The notes: a model not told the origin generated them from the sequence alone. DNA of 64,000 nucleotides from Arctopsyche grandis (GCF_051622035.1 NC_135360.1:2228001-2292000); one strand, 5' to 3'; positions 22,078 to 34,625 are shown, counted from the stretch's first letter. Made by a program: numbers and translations.

Positions 22078-22160
22078 ATATTTTTGAACACTTTTTGAGT
22101 ATTTTGAATACTTTTTGAGTATTTTGAATACTTTTTGAGTATTTTGAATACTTTCGTATA
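22078..22160. repeat. 22-bp minisatellite, three to four units
   Basis: Repeated ACTTTTTGAGTATTTTGAAT units. They sit inside a minus-strand open frame (21964-22242) whose product is repetitive and not recognised. Confidence 0.85.
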
Positions 22161-22296
22161 TGTTTATAACCGGTATCCGGATATGTACCCCCTGGACACG
22201 TACCCCGGCCAAAAACCCCCTAGACATTAACCCCCCTTGCAAAAAACCCCCACCATGGATAAAAATTGTTTAAAAATAGTAATAAATAAGTAATAA

Positions 22297-22452
22297 TCTA
22301 ATATATAATTTCGAAAGAGACTTTGTAACTATATAAATATGTAATGATTCAAATAAATTTAATAAAAAAACAAATGAATATTTACTATTAGAATCGTCAT
22401 GATTAAGTTGTTTATATTACAAATACTGAGCGAAGCCGGGTAAAACAACTAA
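22297..22452 (+). mobile_element. Non-autonomous Helitron, 156 bp, complete
   Basis: Starts TCTAATATATAATTTCGAAA after a host A and ends CTGAGCGAAGCCGGGTAAAA, CAACTAA before a host T. A|T insertion without target duplication, a 5' TC, and a GC-rich hairpin just before CTRR are the established Helitron hallmarks. No coding capacity, so it must use a Rep/helicase encoded elsewhere. Confidence 0.85.
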
Positions 22453-23239
22453 TTAATAATAAAGTAAAGTAATAAATATGAAAAAAATTGAGTGTGGTAG
22501 AGCATATTGAATTTCAATTTATATACAATGCTTAATTTAAATTGATTGTAGTAAACATAATAAATATCAATTTAAAATACTTTTAGTCGCCAGTCTGCGT
22601 TTGCGTTCTGTGGTATTGAAAGTAAATTTTAATAAAAGTATATATTATTATTATTATATTTTAAATATTTTTAGACTATCCATGATTTGTTATATTTGTT
22701 TTAGACTATCCATGATTTGGAATTTGTAAAATCTATAAAAGGAAAAGAAAAAGCGATTAAAATACAATTGATTTTGGAGTTTTGTATATTGTAAATTATT
22801 ATTTTTGATTACTGATTTTTTATTATTGATTATTGGTTATTTTTAAAGAATCTGATATACAATGTATTTTTAATACCTATATTTCTGAATCTGTGTTTTT
22901 CTGGCTGAAATAAATTAGCTCTTGTAAAGACTTATCGGGTAGTATTCTTGTTTAATTTGTACATGCTCAAAATACAACGCCTGTCAGCGTTTTTTAGAGC
23001 CATGGACTTGTTAGAAAAACGCCGAACGGCGTTGATCAGCATTCAAAGGTTTAACATATTTGAAGAAAGCGACAAATCCGGTAGAACCAATGGGTTTTAC
23101 TTATATATAATTTTAAAGAGAAAAAAATATAAAATAAAAATAAAGCATTCGATAACTATAATAAAATAAATTAGAGGAAAAAAATAAAACGAAAATATAG
23201 AAAGAAATGAAGATATTAGAAGACGAGAATTATAAAAGA

Positions 23240-23525
23240 CATCTAGCTTTTTTCAAAAATATTTTTTAATAATAGGTTTTCAGAATTTACTGCATTGTTG
23301 AGAAGATTATTCCAAGCTTTAACCACTCTGTTTGAAAAGAAGGAATCTCTAATCAATGTATTCGAGTCTGAGAGAGTGACCTCTGAAATGAGTGTTGTCA
23401 TGGATCATAAAGAGGTTGAACATAGGAAAATTTGTAATGATTATTTAATATTTTAAAAACTTCGATTAAGTCGCCTCTTATTCTTTTCGTCTCCAGTTTG
23501 GTGAGATTCATTATTTTCAACCTCT
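23240..23525 (-). pseudogene. Decayed CR1/Jockey-like LINE, C-terminal remnant
   Basis: On the minus strand one frame reads KRIRGDLIEVFKILNNHYKF, and a shifted frame continues TRGHSLRLEYI and FFSNRV/VWN-like residues. This is the conserved ending of many CR1/Jockey-type reverse transcriptase proteins (R-RGDLIE-FKI, then RGHSLKL, then the FF-RVV-WN segment). Frameshifts and stops show that it is dead. Confidence 0.7.
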
Positions 23526-24355
23526 AATAAAAGAAAAATTATTTAAAATCAGAAAGCAAAGATGAAGGCATTTGTAATCAAACAGAATAATTTCAATCTA
23601 CAATCACGATTTTTTTCCTTCTTTTTGTCTCACCGCCTATCAAAATAAGCCGCCCCTAAGCGCTGCATTATTTGCTTATGCCCACGGGACGTCCCTGATC
23701 AGCTTGCAAGACTGTCAGAAATTACGATCGCAATGTTTTCCCGCCATTATTGATATTTTTCACATATTCCCGTTTGGAAACCACTGACATGACAATTTGA
23801 AATGTAATACAACTAGAAAAGTTTTGAAACCAGTGAGGCATGGTGAAAACAACCCATTTTTCGGAAAAGCACTTTTCATCAAAAACGTTGAATACAATTT
23901 TTTCAGCTTAAAATTCTCTAAATAGCCTATCGGATAATTTATAATATACTAATTCATATTATACGGCGAACGGCTTAAGAACCAGCTGCTGTGGTAGGAC
24001 AACAAAAACAGAACAGTGCCGAAAAAAAGTTGAATCGTGACCTACTTTTATAATGATTCATTTTAGATTAAAATCTAGCGTTTTCGCGTACAATGTATAA
24101 CTCAGTTTTTAGATAGAATCACATTTGTTGTACATTTCAAGTTAACTAAACCATATAATCATAAAAAACAGCACCATCATCAGTATCTCAAATATGTACG
24201 ATTCAATTCTTCTACATTCTCTTGGGTACCTTTTCAGCTTCTTCTTTGACTGTATTCTAGCCACACATATATACTCTTACTACCATTTACATATGTATTA
24301 TACTTACATACATACTTTCTGTTTCTTCTCCCTACGCCAAACATATTTATTTTAT
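23526..24355. other. No gene recognised
   Basis: No exon, RNA gene or known repeat family from this window is seen here. Confidence 0.3.
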
Positions 24356-24600
24356 TCATTTATTTATTGATAGTTAGTTTTGGAAGAACATAATTAGCAT
24401 TACAGGAAGAACCTAATGCGCCACAATGGCCTATATTTGATAAAGAAAAACAAAAAATAAAAAGTAAAAATGCAAAGGCAGAAAAACATGATAAAATGAA
24501 AAATAAAAAAAAAAGAAAACAAAAGAAAAATAATATGTACATAAGAAAAAAAAATAAACAAAGGTGTAATAATCAAATAAATAAAATCCCAAATCCTATT
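24356..24600 (-). mobile_element. LINE 3' tail fragment
   Basis: The minus strand ends in an AATAAATAAATAAA-type tail (plus-strand TTTATTTATTGA at 24359) next to GCATTAGGTTCTTCCTGTAA, TGC. The same arrangement is seen at 32.1 and 58.2 kb. The A-rich block at 24440-24600 belongs to the same unit. Confidence 0.55.
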
Positions 24601-24726
24601 CTTAGTTTCACAATGAACAAAAAAAAATAGTACCTATGTAAATATATGTATACATAAAGAGAAAGAAATATGTACATATGTACATACTATGTAGGTTTCG
24701 TTCTCATAGTATGATATTATACTATA

Positions 24727-25204
24727 CTAGTGGTTTTACACGGCTTCGCTCGGTAATTGTAATATAAACCGCTTAAGCATGACTAATCTAATAGTAAACA
24801 TTTTATTAAATTTATTTGAATAGTTTTATTTGATATAAATTTATTTGAATACTCGTTTGTGTTTTTTATTAAATTGGATGTCACGAACAAACAAACATAT
24901 ATGTATATACTGTCTCTTTCGAAATTAGATGTATATCAGAATCCGGCACCTGCGTCCCCGGAGTCTCCGCCCCCGGAGCCTTCGCCCCCTAGGGCTTCCC
25001 CACCGGCGCGAAGGTGGCTTCGCCCTCGGCGCCTTCGCCCCCGGGGACTTCGAATCCTTTAAATCGTAAAAAAAATTAATCGACGTCTATGAATTGAAAA
25101 AAAAAATAAATCAAACGTGTCGTCTACGACCCAACGAACGAAGGTTACATAGATACATACATACATACATATATACAAAGTCTCTTTCGAAATTATATAT
25201 TAGA
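24727..25204 (-). mobile_element. Non-autonomous Helitron with a GC-rich minisatellite
   Basis: Minus-strand 5' end TCTAATATATAATTTCGAAA after A, 3' end CCGAGCGAAGCCGTGTAAAA, CCACTAG before T; about 478 bp. Unlike the AT-rich ends, 24955-25055 is a degenerate GC minisatellite of CCCCCGGAGCCTTCGCCCCC-type units. A second internal TTTCGAAATTAGATGTATAT motif copies the 5' terminus, suggesting a composite origin. Confidence 0.82.
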
Positions 25205-25251
25205 TAATATGAGATATATGGGTGCACCTCACGGGATCGAATTAGAAATGC

Positions 25252-25425
25252 ACGAAAAACCAAATATCGAAAGGCAAAGATCGAAAATCGAAAGATCTTA
25301 AGTCGAAAGATAAAAAAGGGTGCATGGTAAACGGTACATACTCACTTAATTTGCGCGAGCAGGATACAACAGGAACAAGAGGAACAGGCTTTTCCTCCCA
25401 TATTCTGCGCGCGCACATTAATTAA
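25252..25425 (+). mobile_element. One-armed copy of the foldback element
   Basis: Matches the left arm of 20957-21336 (AAAGATCGAAAATCGAAAGA, GGTGCATGGTAAACGGTACA, AACAGGAACAAGAGGAACAG) and then the loop, but the loop reads CTGCGCGCGCACATT, the reverse complement of the full copy's loop apart from one base. The second arm is missing. Confidence 0.8.
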
Positions 25426-26987
25426 AGCCCGCAAGGCACATTTCTACCGAAGAATTTCTCCATGAATGTCCAACTTTGAAAAAAATGGTTCCAATTGAAT
25501 ACTTCATCCTTAATTCGTTTTCTTATTATATTTATTTTAGACGTAGTGATGGTTTGATTGCCATTAAACATTTCTAATGGCTTGTTTTCCATATTGCAAC
25601 AGAATTTTATAATAGTTATAAAATGAAAGGACACTGAAATGGTATGTTTTGGGTAATTGCAGGCACTTCCGTTAATTTCGTCGAAAAAGAGGATTTTTAT
25701 CGTGGAGTGAACATAATCGCAGGTATATAAGAAGGGTCCGAGGAGGCTTTTATGGATAGTAAATTTTAAAAGCGTATTCCTCGGTTCAGGTCCAATAAAA
25801 CTGGCACACACACACACACACACCAATAAAAGCAATTTGCCTTCACGGCCCTTTTGATGTTTGCCTGTCCGTCTATGGCCGCCCTGGGGCGAGAACTTGC
25901 TTCTCGGAATCCGAATAACGGCAACACCACATTCAATACTTCCTAAGACTTATTAATTTTTTTTACAGCCGTATGAGCGTGATACTTCTCTTAATCTTAA
26001 ATGTAATCTAGTAGAATATGAACTTTTTTAAATTCTTCCGTTTAAGAGTGACTCAATTTCAGAGTGAAGTCATATTTATTATAAACTTAGCCCTTCCTTG
26101 ATCCCTAAGATTTTCAGTATTTATGATAACAATTAACTATTTGTACGGAATGATTGGATACTGATAGCTTACAGACCAAAAGTAGAATACAATACAAATA
26201 AATAAATTGGTCATGCCAAAACTACATTCCGTTTTTAAGCAGTACTTAAGTTACAATATATTGCGTATCAAAAAAAAAAACATCATAAAAATTAAAATTT
26301 CAAAAATTATTATCATCAAAGCATTAGCAAGAATGGCGTGTTTTATAAAGATCTCGTATTTAAATTTCAAGTTTAAAATTAACCACACCTTTGACCGTTT
26401 ATTGTAATGGCAGTTTAGCTCACCCACTTAATTACATCACCGTGACCGATTACATTAATTACCCTTAATCATTCCCATAATATGTGCATACTTTGAGGTT
26501 ATGAAAATTAATGGCACTTTGAAATTGATTAATTAAATCAATAATAAGCGGTAACTTCTACACATGTACGAATTTGTTATTTCGATACGACTTTTTTTGC
26601 AAAGAAATAATAAAAATGACGAGCTTCAAACGTCGCAGTACTTTTGGGTACCTGAAACGATCCTTTTAGTCACTTTTAATTTATGACCACTTTTAAAAGT
26701 GCATTTACAGAATCGAACAGCGGGCTCCTTTTACGTCCGATGCTTCGGGGCAGAACTTCTCAATCTTTACCGAAACTGCTGGCACTAGTAGTATTTCTCA
26801 GAAGGCACATGACATTTCGTTTTAAAATCGACTACCTATAATGTAATGCAAGATTAGAAACTATGCATGATCGGAATTGGAATTTCTTCAAATTCCTTTT
26901 AGATAGAAAGATAATCATTTGTTCCTTTTTTCCATTATGATTGCTCGTATAGAGGAAATGACATTTTTAAAGAAATTTAAAGAAGAA
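25426..26987. other. No gene recognised; homeodomain-type motif cluster at 26.42-26.48 kb
   Basis: Includes a short (CA)n run at 25804-25822. From 26425 to 26475 the sequence has repeated TAATTA-type words (CACTTAATTACATCACCG, TTACATTAATTACCCTTAAT) in a repeat-free stretch, which could be a regulatory segment. No exon supported. Confidence 0.35.
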
Positions 26988-27175
26988 TGTTTAAAGTCTC
27001 ACTGGCAATAATTGTGATGGATGAACATTGCACAGAGTGGACCAATTTGAACGCAGACGTTGCCGATCCTATATGCGAGATATTTGATGCTCAGCGTTAA
27101 TGCACATTGCATTCATTTTTTTTTACATTCATACATTCATCATAGGCGGCCTATGACTGCTGGCTATGATTCATA

Positions 27176-27595
27176 GCCATCAGTATGGCACAATGGTAGC
27201 GTGTTTTTTTTAGCACCAAGTGATCAGTGGGTTCGATCCGCTATGCTGCTGGTTAGATCGTTTCTTATCAGAGTTTGTCAATTTTATCCGATCATTGTTG
27301 AAACGGTTCCTCAAAATTGGCAAAAATCATCTTTCCTGTTGTCACAAATCTTCTGTATTTATTGTATGTACAATTTGTAAAAATTATTTACAAATCTTTA
27401 AATTATGTACAAATTTACAAAAAATAATTCTTTAATTAATTAATTAATTAATTGGTATTTCGTGTTCTTCAGCTTCTGGAAATACAGTGATTTATGTAAT
27501 AAATTAATAATAAAATGCTGCATTGTTTGTAATTAATCGTCCAGGAAGGCGCATTGCTGTCTTCCTGTCAAGCCTTCCTGGAATATACTATGTAA
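27176..27595 (+). mobile_element. tRNA-derived SINE, second head type
   Basis: Head AGCCATCAGTATGGCACAAT, GGTAGCGTG, B-box GTGGGTTCGATCCGC; body TATCAGAGTTTGTCAATTTT; type-A tail ending CAGGAAGGCGCATTGCTG...AAGCCTTCCTGGAATA. Closest to the copy at 10.7 kb. It is bracketed by a duplicated 45-bp single-copy-like segment. Confidence 0.85.
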
Positions 27596-27709
27596 AATAA
27601 TAATTATATCTATACAAGGAAGGCAGGAAGTCAAAAATTCGTTGTATAAATTATAATCGATGTTTAAAGAAGTCTCATTGGCAATAATTGTGATGGATGA
27701 ACATTGATT

Positions 27710-29671
27710 GCTTCCTAATGACCCAAGTAAAGTTTTCACTTCATTACTCGCACACGAGGAACCGGTGTGTATGTACATAATACGTAAGGGCCCAGGATAG
27801 GGAGAGCACCTGGTGTCAGAGACTTTCAAGTGCCGACAAAGAGAGGAAGCCAAACTCACCCCTAAAGTAGTCGGAACTCGAAACGTTTGATCAGCCGCAG
27901 GACACGATTCCGCCATTATCTGAAGCCAATGCAATTCGATCTTCTCCTTCTTCCTCTTCTCGATCTTGTCGATTTATAAAATAGTCAGTAATAAAATGTC
28001 TGCCCTAACAAATTGCCAGTTTCACACCCTTGTGACGGGGCGGGTAGCATCAAAGGTCTCAAAGGTGCATTGTGTGGCATGATGCACACAAAAAGTGCAT
28101 TGTAATTTATAGTAGATCCGTGTCTTGTCGCTTGCAGTTCCATGCATTTGCATTGTGCGTACGAAATTCGTCCTTCTTTTGTGTTCACATTCACTTCTAT
28201 GTCCTCTTCAAGGTGTTCCAAAAAAAAAAAGCAATATGCATTTTCAATATTTTTAGGCTCTTCGATTTGAAATTGATGCGTTGTCCAATTTGTACATATG
28301 TATATAGGGTTCGAATCAACCGTTTTTGGACATGGCTCGAGATTGCGATGATCGTGCGTCATTTGCTTCGAGTCGCTGAACTTGAACATAAAAGAATGAC
28401 TTTACTTTTAAGTGTACTTTAAAAATCCGAGTGACTAATTACTGATTTAATTACCGTAATATCTTATCTACATTTTTCCATTACATGTGTACAGATTGCT
28501 ATCGGCAGACGTGGAGGTTACGTTCCGTCGAGCAGAACTAAACGTCTAATTTATGCCATCGAGCACCTCCCAGTATGCACACGAAGACAACAATATAATT
28601 GCAGAGTGTTTTGTCTTTGGATGCATTTTGGTGCATCGCTTTGTCGGCAGGACCTCCAGGACGTTCGGGAAAACAATGGCCGCATTGTCGCACAGAATCG
28701 CTTTTGAATGAAATTCTATACAGCATTCGTTTTCAAAACGTTGATCTATCGCTTTTAAACGAAGCGGTTAAAATTGCATACTATGTATGTATGTATGAAC
28801 ATACATACTTACATGAGTACATATGGAATGTGTGGGAACGTTTCGTCAAAGTTTCACCGCACATTTTCCGGTCTGAAGTTTTCCATTCGATGACGAGATG
28901 CTGCCGATCTTGCTCTTGCAGTCTCGCTAACGATGTCCTTCCTTTGACGAAACTCTTCAAACGTTCCAGCTCTCGATCGTATATGAGTTTTGAGGTTTTC
29001 ATACATATATACTTATGTACATATATGTCTAAAAAGTTATGCGCAAATTGAAAATTACGTACACGAAAAATTCGCCCATAGAAAACATGACCCACCGACT
29101 GACTTTATCATAGGACTAATTCGTAGGATAATTTCAAATCAGAATTGCATTTTGCGTCGTCTATATACCTACGTAAAATAGAAGAAAAGAAGAGTGCTAT
29201 CATAAATTATTATATAGGCCTATTTAAAGAACTATACAATTTGCCTTTAATTTGAACATGGCCGCCGACATCCTTTTCGGCTTACAATTGCAAATTTTTA
29301 CGATCTAGTTATTTGTCCCGGGGAAAAAAGAGGAAACCATTAGCTCCAGTGCCGAAACAACGTTTTCCGAGAAATATGTCGTAAAATCGGCAAATGTTAA
29401 AGGAAAAGCAGTTGCCCTATCCTCTCCTTATCTCCTACAAAGTTGCCGGCGCAAGATTCAACACAATTATCTAGTCTGGACTGTTTGTTATTTTTTTGTC
29501 ATAATGAAGTGTTTAAGCTAACGCACATAGCTATGTTTTAAGCAGGTATATTTCAAGAGACTCAATATTGATATGTAAATGCTTCCACTTTAGATGAATT
29601 TTATGTGAGAACTTCAACATCATTGACAAACTTGCATTCTTTCCTATTTTTATCAACATTCGTCAATCTAA
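27710..29671. other. No gene recognised; weak inverted repeat near 28.83-28.97 kb
   Basis: GGAACGTTTCGTCAAAG at about 28838 is an imperfect inverted match to TTTGACGAAACTCTTCAAAC, GTTCC at about 28946, perhaps an old MITE. The 150-codon frame at 28599-29051 (+) crosses this and microsatellite-like ATGTATGTATGAACATACAT and has no recognisable domain. Confidence 0.35.
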
Positions 29672-29679
29672 CTTATGAA

Positions 29680-30242
29680 TAGACGTTGGCTTGGTGCTCC
29701 TCACATATCAATAGACCTCTCTATTGCCGTACAAAGCAAGGGAGCAAAATAGCATGGTTGACAAAAGTGAACCATTTTTTGCAGGCAAATGCAACTTGTT
29801 GGCCGATCTCTGGTTATGACTAAAGCCCGGACTCAGAGCGTGCCGCGTATTGTTCAAATGTTGTAAATGCATTGTTAAAGGTTTGCCGAACCTTTTTTAC
29901 AAAGGATTTACAACAATGGAACAATGGGCGGCCCCTTGGCTATCCTACCTCTACTTATGACCAAAGAACGGCGTTGGGACGATCCTTTTTGCAAAAAAAG
30001 ATCACTATTGTCAATCATGCTTTTGTGCTCTTTTGCTTTGTACATAAATGGAGTAGACTATTGCTATTTGACGAGCTCCCAGCCAACGCCGAAGACTAGT
30101 TATGACCAGAGATCGGCGTGAACAGAAAAAAAGGGTTCACTATTGTCAATTACTGTCGACAACCTCTTTGTTTTTGCACTTTTGCTTTGTACGGAGAGGT
30201 CTACTGTTATTTTATGGCGGCATCCTCAGCTGCCAAAGTCTA
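29680..30242. mobile_element. Chain of four hAT-like MITEs from two subfamilies
   Basis: cttatgaa (29672-29679), element G (29680-29812), gttatgac (29813-29820), 133-bp element A (29821-29953), cttatgac (29954-29961), element G (29962-30098), gttatgac (30099-30106), element G (30107-30242), attatgac (30243-30250). G elements run CAGAGATCGGC...GACGTCTA-like and contain CTTTTGCTTTGTAC. A runs TAAAGCCCGG...CCTACCTCTA. Every junction is nTTATGAM, so two different subfamilies used the same 8-bp site. Confidence 0.82.
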
Positions 30243-30259
30243 ATTATGACTAAAGGATG

Positions 30260-32080
30260 GATACTAATTAGGGCGATGCCAAATAACAATACACGTTTCA
30301 ACAGTGCTGAATGTGCGAAAGCAAAAAAATAGGTTTTTCTACGAAGTTAACAATAACCAAAAGCATATTTCTACTTGTGTTATGCTTACTTTCTTTTATC
30401 TTTCATCTAATACTTTTACATATTTTAAGCCTTCCACTAAATCGACAACCCTATACAACAGCATTTTAGTAATTTACATATGCTTTCGAACAAGTATATA
30501 CATACTCTATCCAATCCATTTTTAAGCTACCAAATTTTCACTTTTATTTATTCCTGTATCAGTAGATACATAAATATATGAATAATATATCCTTCCTTTC
30601 TTCTACTAATTTTCATAAAATCTGGGTTACACTCATTCATCAGGTCATATACATATTCCTTACTTATTCCACCAATCAATCGGGTTTTTTTTAAATCTTT
30701 TTACGCTCTCTTGTCCATCTTCCATATAATCTTCTAGCCACATCTCTTGTCCATTGCCACTTCAATCTACAATTTATTCGTTCTACTATGTCAGCTACCC
30801 TGATCTTACTACTCATCCATGTGTTTCGATTCTGATTCTGTGTCTCCTCGTTATATCAAAAATATAACGTTCCGTTTTATATTCTTTGGGTGCATTCTTC
30901 TTCACCGAATTGATCTAAAAAGTGCCAATATAACGAAAAGGCTCTCATACGTTAACCAAGTTGAAAGCGTCGTTAAACGAATGCAAGACGAGTCGTTCGC
31001 GAGATGTAGGTGTGTACATATATGGTACGTATAAAGATAGTAGATGGGTAGATAGTAGATGGGTACATACTTACGATATAAAAGGCGCATTAGGGCGACC
31101 ACCCGCTGACCCAAAAGCGGTTTAATTTCCATCTTCCCGGACGCGGCACTTATCGCATCCAAGTCGTTTGTATAATTCGGCGATTCGAATACGCAAATAC
31201 CGACACGTTAATTATTTATTCGGGCTTAATTACCTACCGCTAATGTGCTCTCGAGGGTCGTCTGAAACGTTTTCCCGACAAAGACTCGTTTCCATTCTCC
31301 CATTATGAATTCCATCGATTGAAAACCTCAATGGCTTAAAACTCATTGCTAACCCTTTCCAAAAGTTTTGGCATAGTCTCGATACTATTGCCGAAACTTT
31401 TCGAAATTCTTTTTTCTTTTTTTTTTGTTGTATTTAACCGATTCAACTGTTCGACACGAAAAATGGTTCAGAGACGAGATATGACTTTTCTTATAGATAT
31501 ATGCCCAGTAAATACGAATCTGGTAATAAAAAATGTTGATTGGCTCGAGATTCGGAGATATATGTCTTTTTATCGCGCGATTTTTCTATATCTTGGTGTT
31601 GATGTCGTTGTCTTGTCTTGTCTTGAGGTCGATGTCTCAAAATCTGTAAATTTCCTGTTCGAAATGAATATTTTAATCTATAGTTGAGTATTTTATCTTT
31701 CATTTGTAGTACTTTTCAGCTTTCAAATCTCTGTAAGTAGTCCTCCAGTTCAAATCAAAAGTCAAAATTACGTATCTTCATTTGAGATTTTTTCCCACTA
31801 TTTTATATTTTATATTGAGTATTTTCTATTGAAACATGTTTATTGAGATAGGTTTCTGGCCACACTATTTTTTGTTTTCGTGTTAATTAGACGTGTGCTG
31901 AATTTTAAATCGGTAAAATTGCGAGCTAAAAACTCGTACTAGCATTTACACGAATCGGAATTGAATTAATAGGGATAATATATTAAATTGTCTTTATATG
32001 AGAATTAAATAAAATTCCACTTAGAAAAATCATATTTCGACTATTCTTGTGGATTAATAACAAACGTAACGTTTTTTTTT
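30260..32080. other. No gene recognised; possible regulatory stretch at 31.08-31.32 kb
   Basis: No repeat family identified. From 31080 to 31320 the DNA is richer in CG words and contains GCTTAATTACCTACCGCTAA; this is unlike the surrounding AT-rich sequence. No exon supported. Confidence 0.3.
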
Positions 32081-32084
32081 TTAT

Positions 32085-32700
32085 GTATGTATAATTAAAA
32101 TAAATGATCCTGTAAGCGAAAGCTTAAAATATACATATTTTATTTTAAGTTTAAGTTTGGAACATTGTTGCATTACAGGAGTCCCTAATGCGCCACATTG
32201 GTCAAAAAAAATACAGATAGATGAGGAAAATAAAAATATATACATATTATATATACACAGACAAAAAATACATTTATACATAATCATAAAAAAACAATAG
32301 CATTATAATAATGCAGTTTATAATTTCGAAACTTTGTTTGTTTGGTTCGTAAAATCCGTGACGTTCAATTTAATAAAAAAAACCAATGAATATTCAAATA
32401 AATTTAAATAAAATGAAACTTTTCAAATAAATTTAATAAAACGTTTAATAAACACCGAGCGAAGCCGGGTAAAAACTCAAGTAACAGATAAAATAAAAAT
32501 ATCAAATAATGAAATACAAAGCAGGGAACGTCTTGCTCCTATAACCAGCACCAATATATACATATAAGAACCTGCCGCAAATACAAAACATCCCTGCGAG
32601 GCCCAAATGGAAGAGAGAAGATCAAACCTCCACTCATACATCATATTCAATTATGAAAATAATGATGAGCGTAGGCTATCAGACAAATATGTAGGTTAAA
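32085..32700 (-). mobile_element. LINE 3' region, split by a Helitron
   Basis: GCATTACAGGAGTCCCTAAT, GCGCCACATTGG near 32170-32200 and AAATGGAAGAGAGAAGATCA, ATTATGAAAATAATGATGAG at 32608-32672 align in order with 58.17-58.46 kb, where they are closer together. The extra DNA between them is Helitron-like. No coding frame is identified. Confidence 0.6.
32303..32477 (+). mobile_element. Diverged Helitron inside a LINE fragment
   Basis: TTTATAATTTCGAAACTTTG near the left, AATAAATTTAATAAAACG and ACACCGAGCGAAGCCGGGTA at the right. The match to the 5' and 3' ends of other Helitrons is clear, but the final CTAG is altered (AAAACTCAAGT), so the exact border is uncertain. Confidence 0.6.
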
Positions 32701-32769
32701 ATAATCTCCGATAACCTAGGCTCACTGAGGTGGAAAATATCACATTCAGGCTCAACAGCAACGATTTCA

Positions 32770-34610
32770 TTGATTGATTGATTGATTGATTACATATACA
32801 TATGTATGTAACTCCTTGACCTCGACTCATTCCAATAAAATTCGATGATACTAAACAGAAATCAGTAGATTTGCATAGTAAATAAACAAAAAATCATTCA
32901 CCTTTATACAGCAGATAGACTAGCTTAATAGCCCGGCATTACTCGGGCGAGTGAAAGCTAAATTTTTTTTATAGGGCCCTTTGACCCATTCCAAAAACCA
33001 TTAATTCTATGTTAACAGTACCATGAGATGGCATACCAAATCTGCTGATAAAGTTCTTTATAAAAACTGCAGATTTACATATATGCATAGCGAACAAACA
33101 AACATTCATCTTCACAAACATACATAGTAGAAAAAAAAAAGAAGTCGGTATTCATTATTGAATAGTTTTGCCTAATATTCTAATACTATTAACATTTTCT
33201 GAAACTGCCGTTATCTCCCCAAAGATTTGAGCTCGCTTGGACTTTATTTCGAAGGCCAAATTAAGGCATTCACGTCGAAGAGTAAATCAAAATTCAAGTC
33301 ATACACTCCCTAAATATCCATAGGCGCGCCCTGTAATTTCACTAATTGAACGTTCCTCGTATTGCGAAGTGTAACTTGACAAGAGGAAGAGGCATTCGAG
33401 CAAATTTACTCTGGGGACACGCGTTCCCTATTATCCTCCAGGAGCGGGGGGAGAGCTTGTATCCATCAAATTGGAGAACGTCTAACATCGTTACCAAAAC
33501 TCGTCTACCTATGTATGTACCATTTTCTCGCAGCTCAAAGTTTTGGAACATCGGCGAAATCGAGCCGGAGATGAAATTTTTCGGGTTGAGGGCGTCGGCT
33601 GGGGCAAATTGGTCTTGCTGGTCCGTAGTATGTAGTAGAATTTGATGGTGTTACCTGATCTTTGATTGTAGGTTGTGGGCTCGTCGAGCGAGCACACTCT
33701 GATTGAGCAATACCTCGAATGGGTGAAGTTCGTTGAACCGCAACTCTACTCTACTTCGAGCTCCGTGGAGCCTTCCTCCTCTCCTCGTCGCCTCTTTATC
33801 TTCTTATTTCACCTTTTATTGCTCTCTATTATTTTATATCTTGACATTTTTGTTTGTGCGGTTCAAATCTTGTGATCAATTTTTGACCCACTTCTACGCA
33901 GTCGATTTTCTGCCTAAAAACTATTTGAATCGAGCGAGAGAAAATAAATAGAATGGCTTATATATAGGACACGTGGTATCTGTTCTCTTAGTTAACATAT
34001 TAATTAATCAACATTCAGGTGCTTGCATTGAGAATGTGTTCGAGTATGTCTGGGAATAAAAATGAAACTTTATGTTTATAATCACTTTTCGTGGAATTGA
34101 GTGAGACAAAATCGATAAGCTTGGACAAAATTTTGATTCATCCGAATGTTGGCATGGGACAATGCCATGAGTCAGTCTTCTCCTTGTCGGTGAGCCATTC
34201 TTTTTTTTTCCTCCGTCCGATCAAACAAAAATTTGATTGACTCGTATCAAGTGTCCGCTGGTTGAACAAGCTTAACCATTTTTATTAGAAATTTTATATC
34301 TTTGTGGGAGGATATTTTTTTGTGGAAACCGCAAAGTGTACTTTATCTATTGACTTTGGCTCAACTTAGATATTTGAAGACAATTTTTAAGTGTTTTACC
34401 AAATTTTTTTTACTTTATTTGTTGTTGTCGATCATTCTTGACTTTTTATCATACATACCTACCTATCTTGGAAGCTACCTACTTAGAAACCGTATTTTAT
34501 ATACAGGCTAATGTTTTTTGAGAATTAGAATAGGTAAAAACTATTTTGTGTACATTTATACAAGTAAGATGAATTTTGAATATTTACGTTTTGTGTTCTG
34601 TACGCAGAAA
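32770..34610. other. No gene recognised
   Basis: Contains a (TTGA)n run at 32770-32790 and a possible Helitron-type hairpin GCCCGGCATTACTCGGGC at 32932-32949. Open frames around 33346-33697 on both strands overlap each other and show no domain. No exon supported. Confidence 0.3.
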
Positions 34611-34625
34611 AATATATAAAATTTG

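Noticed and set aside
28599..29051. 150-codon plus-strand open frame
   Set aside because: Runs through microsatellite-like ATGTATGTATG sequence and an inverted repeat; antisense frame equally open.
32932..32949. Helitron 3' hairpin GCCCGGCATTACTCGGGC
   Set aside because: No CTRR end at the right distance and no matching copy in the window.
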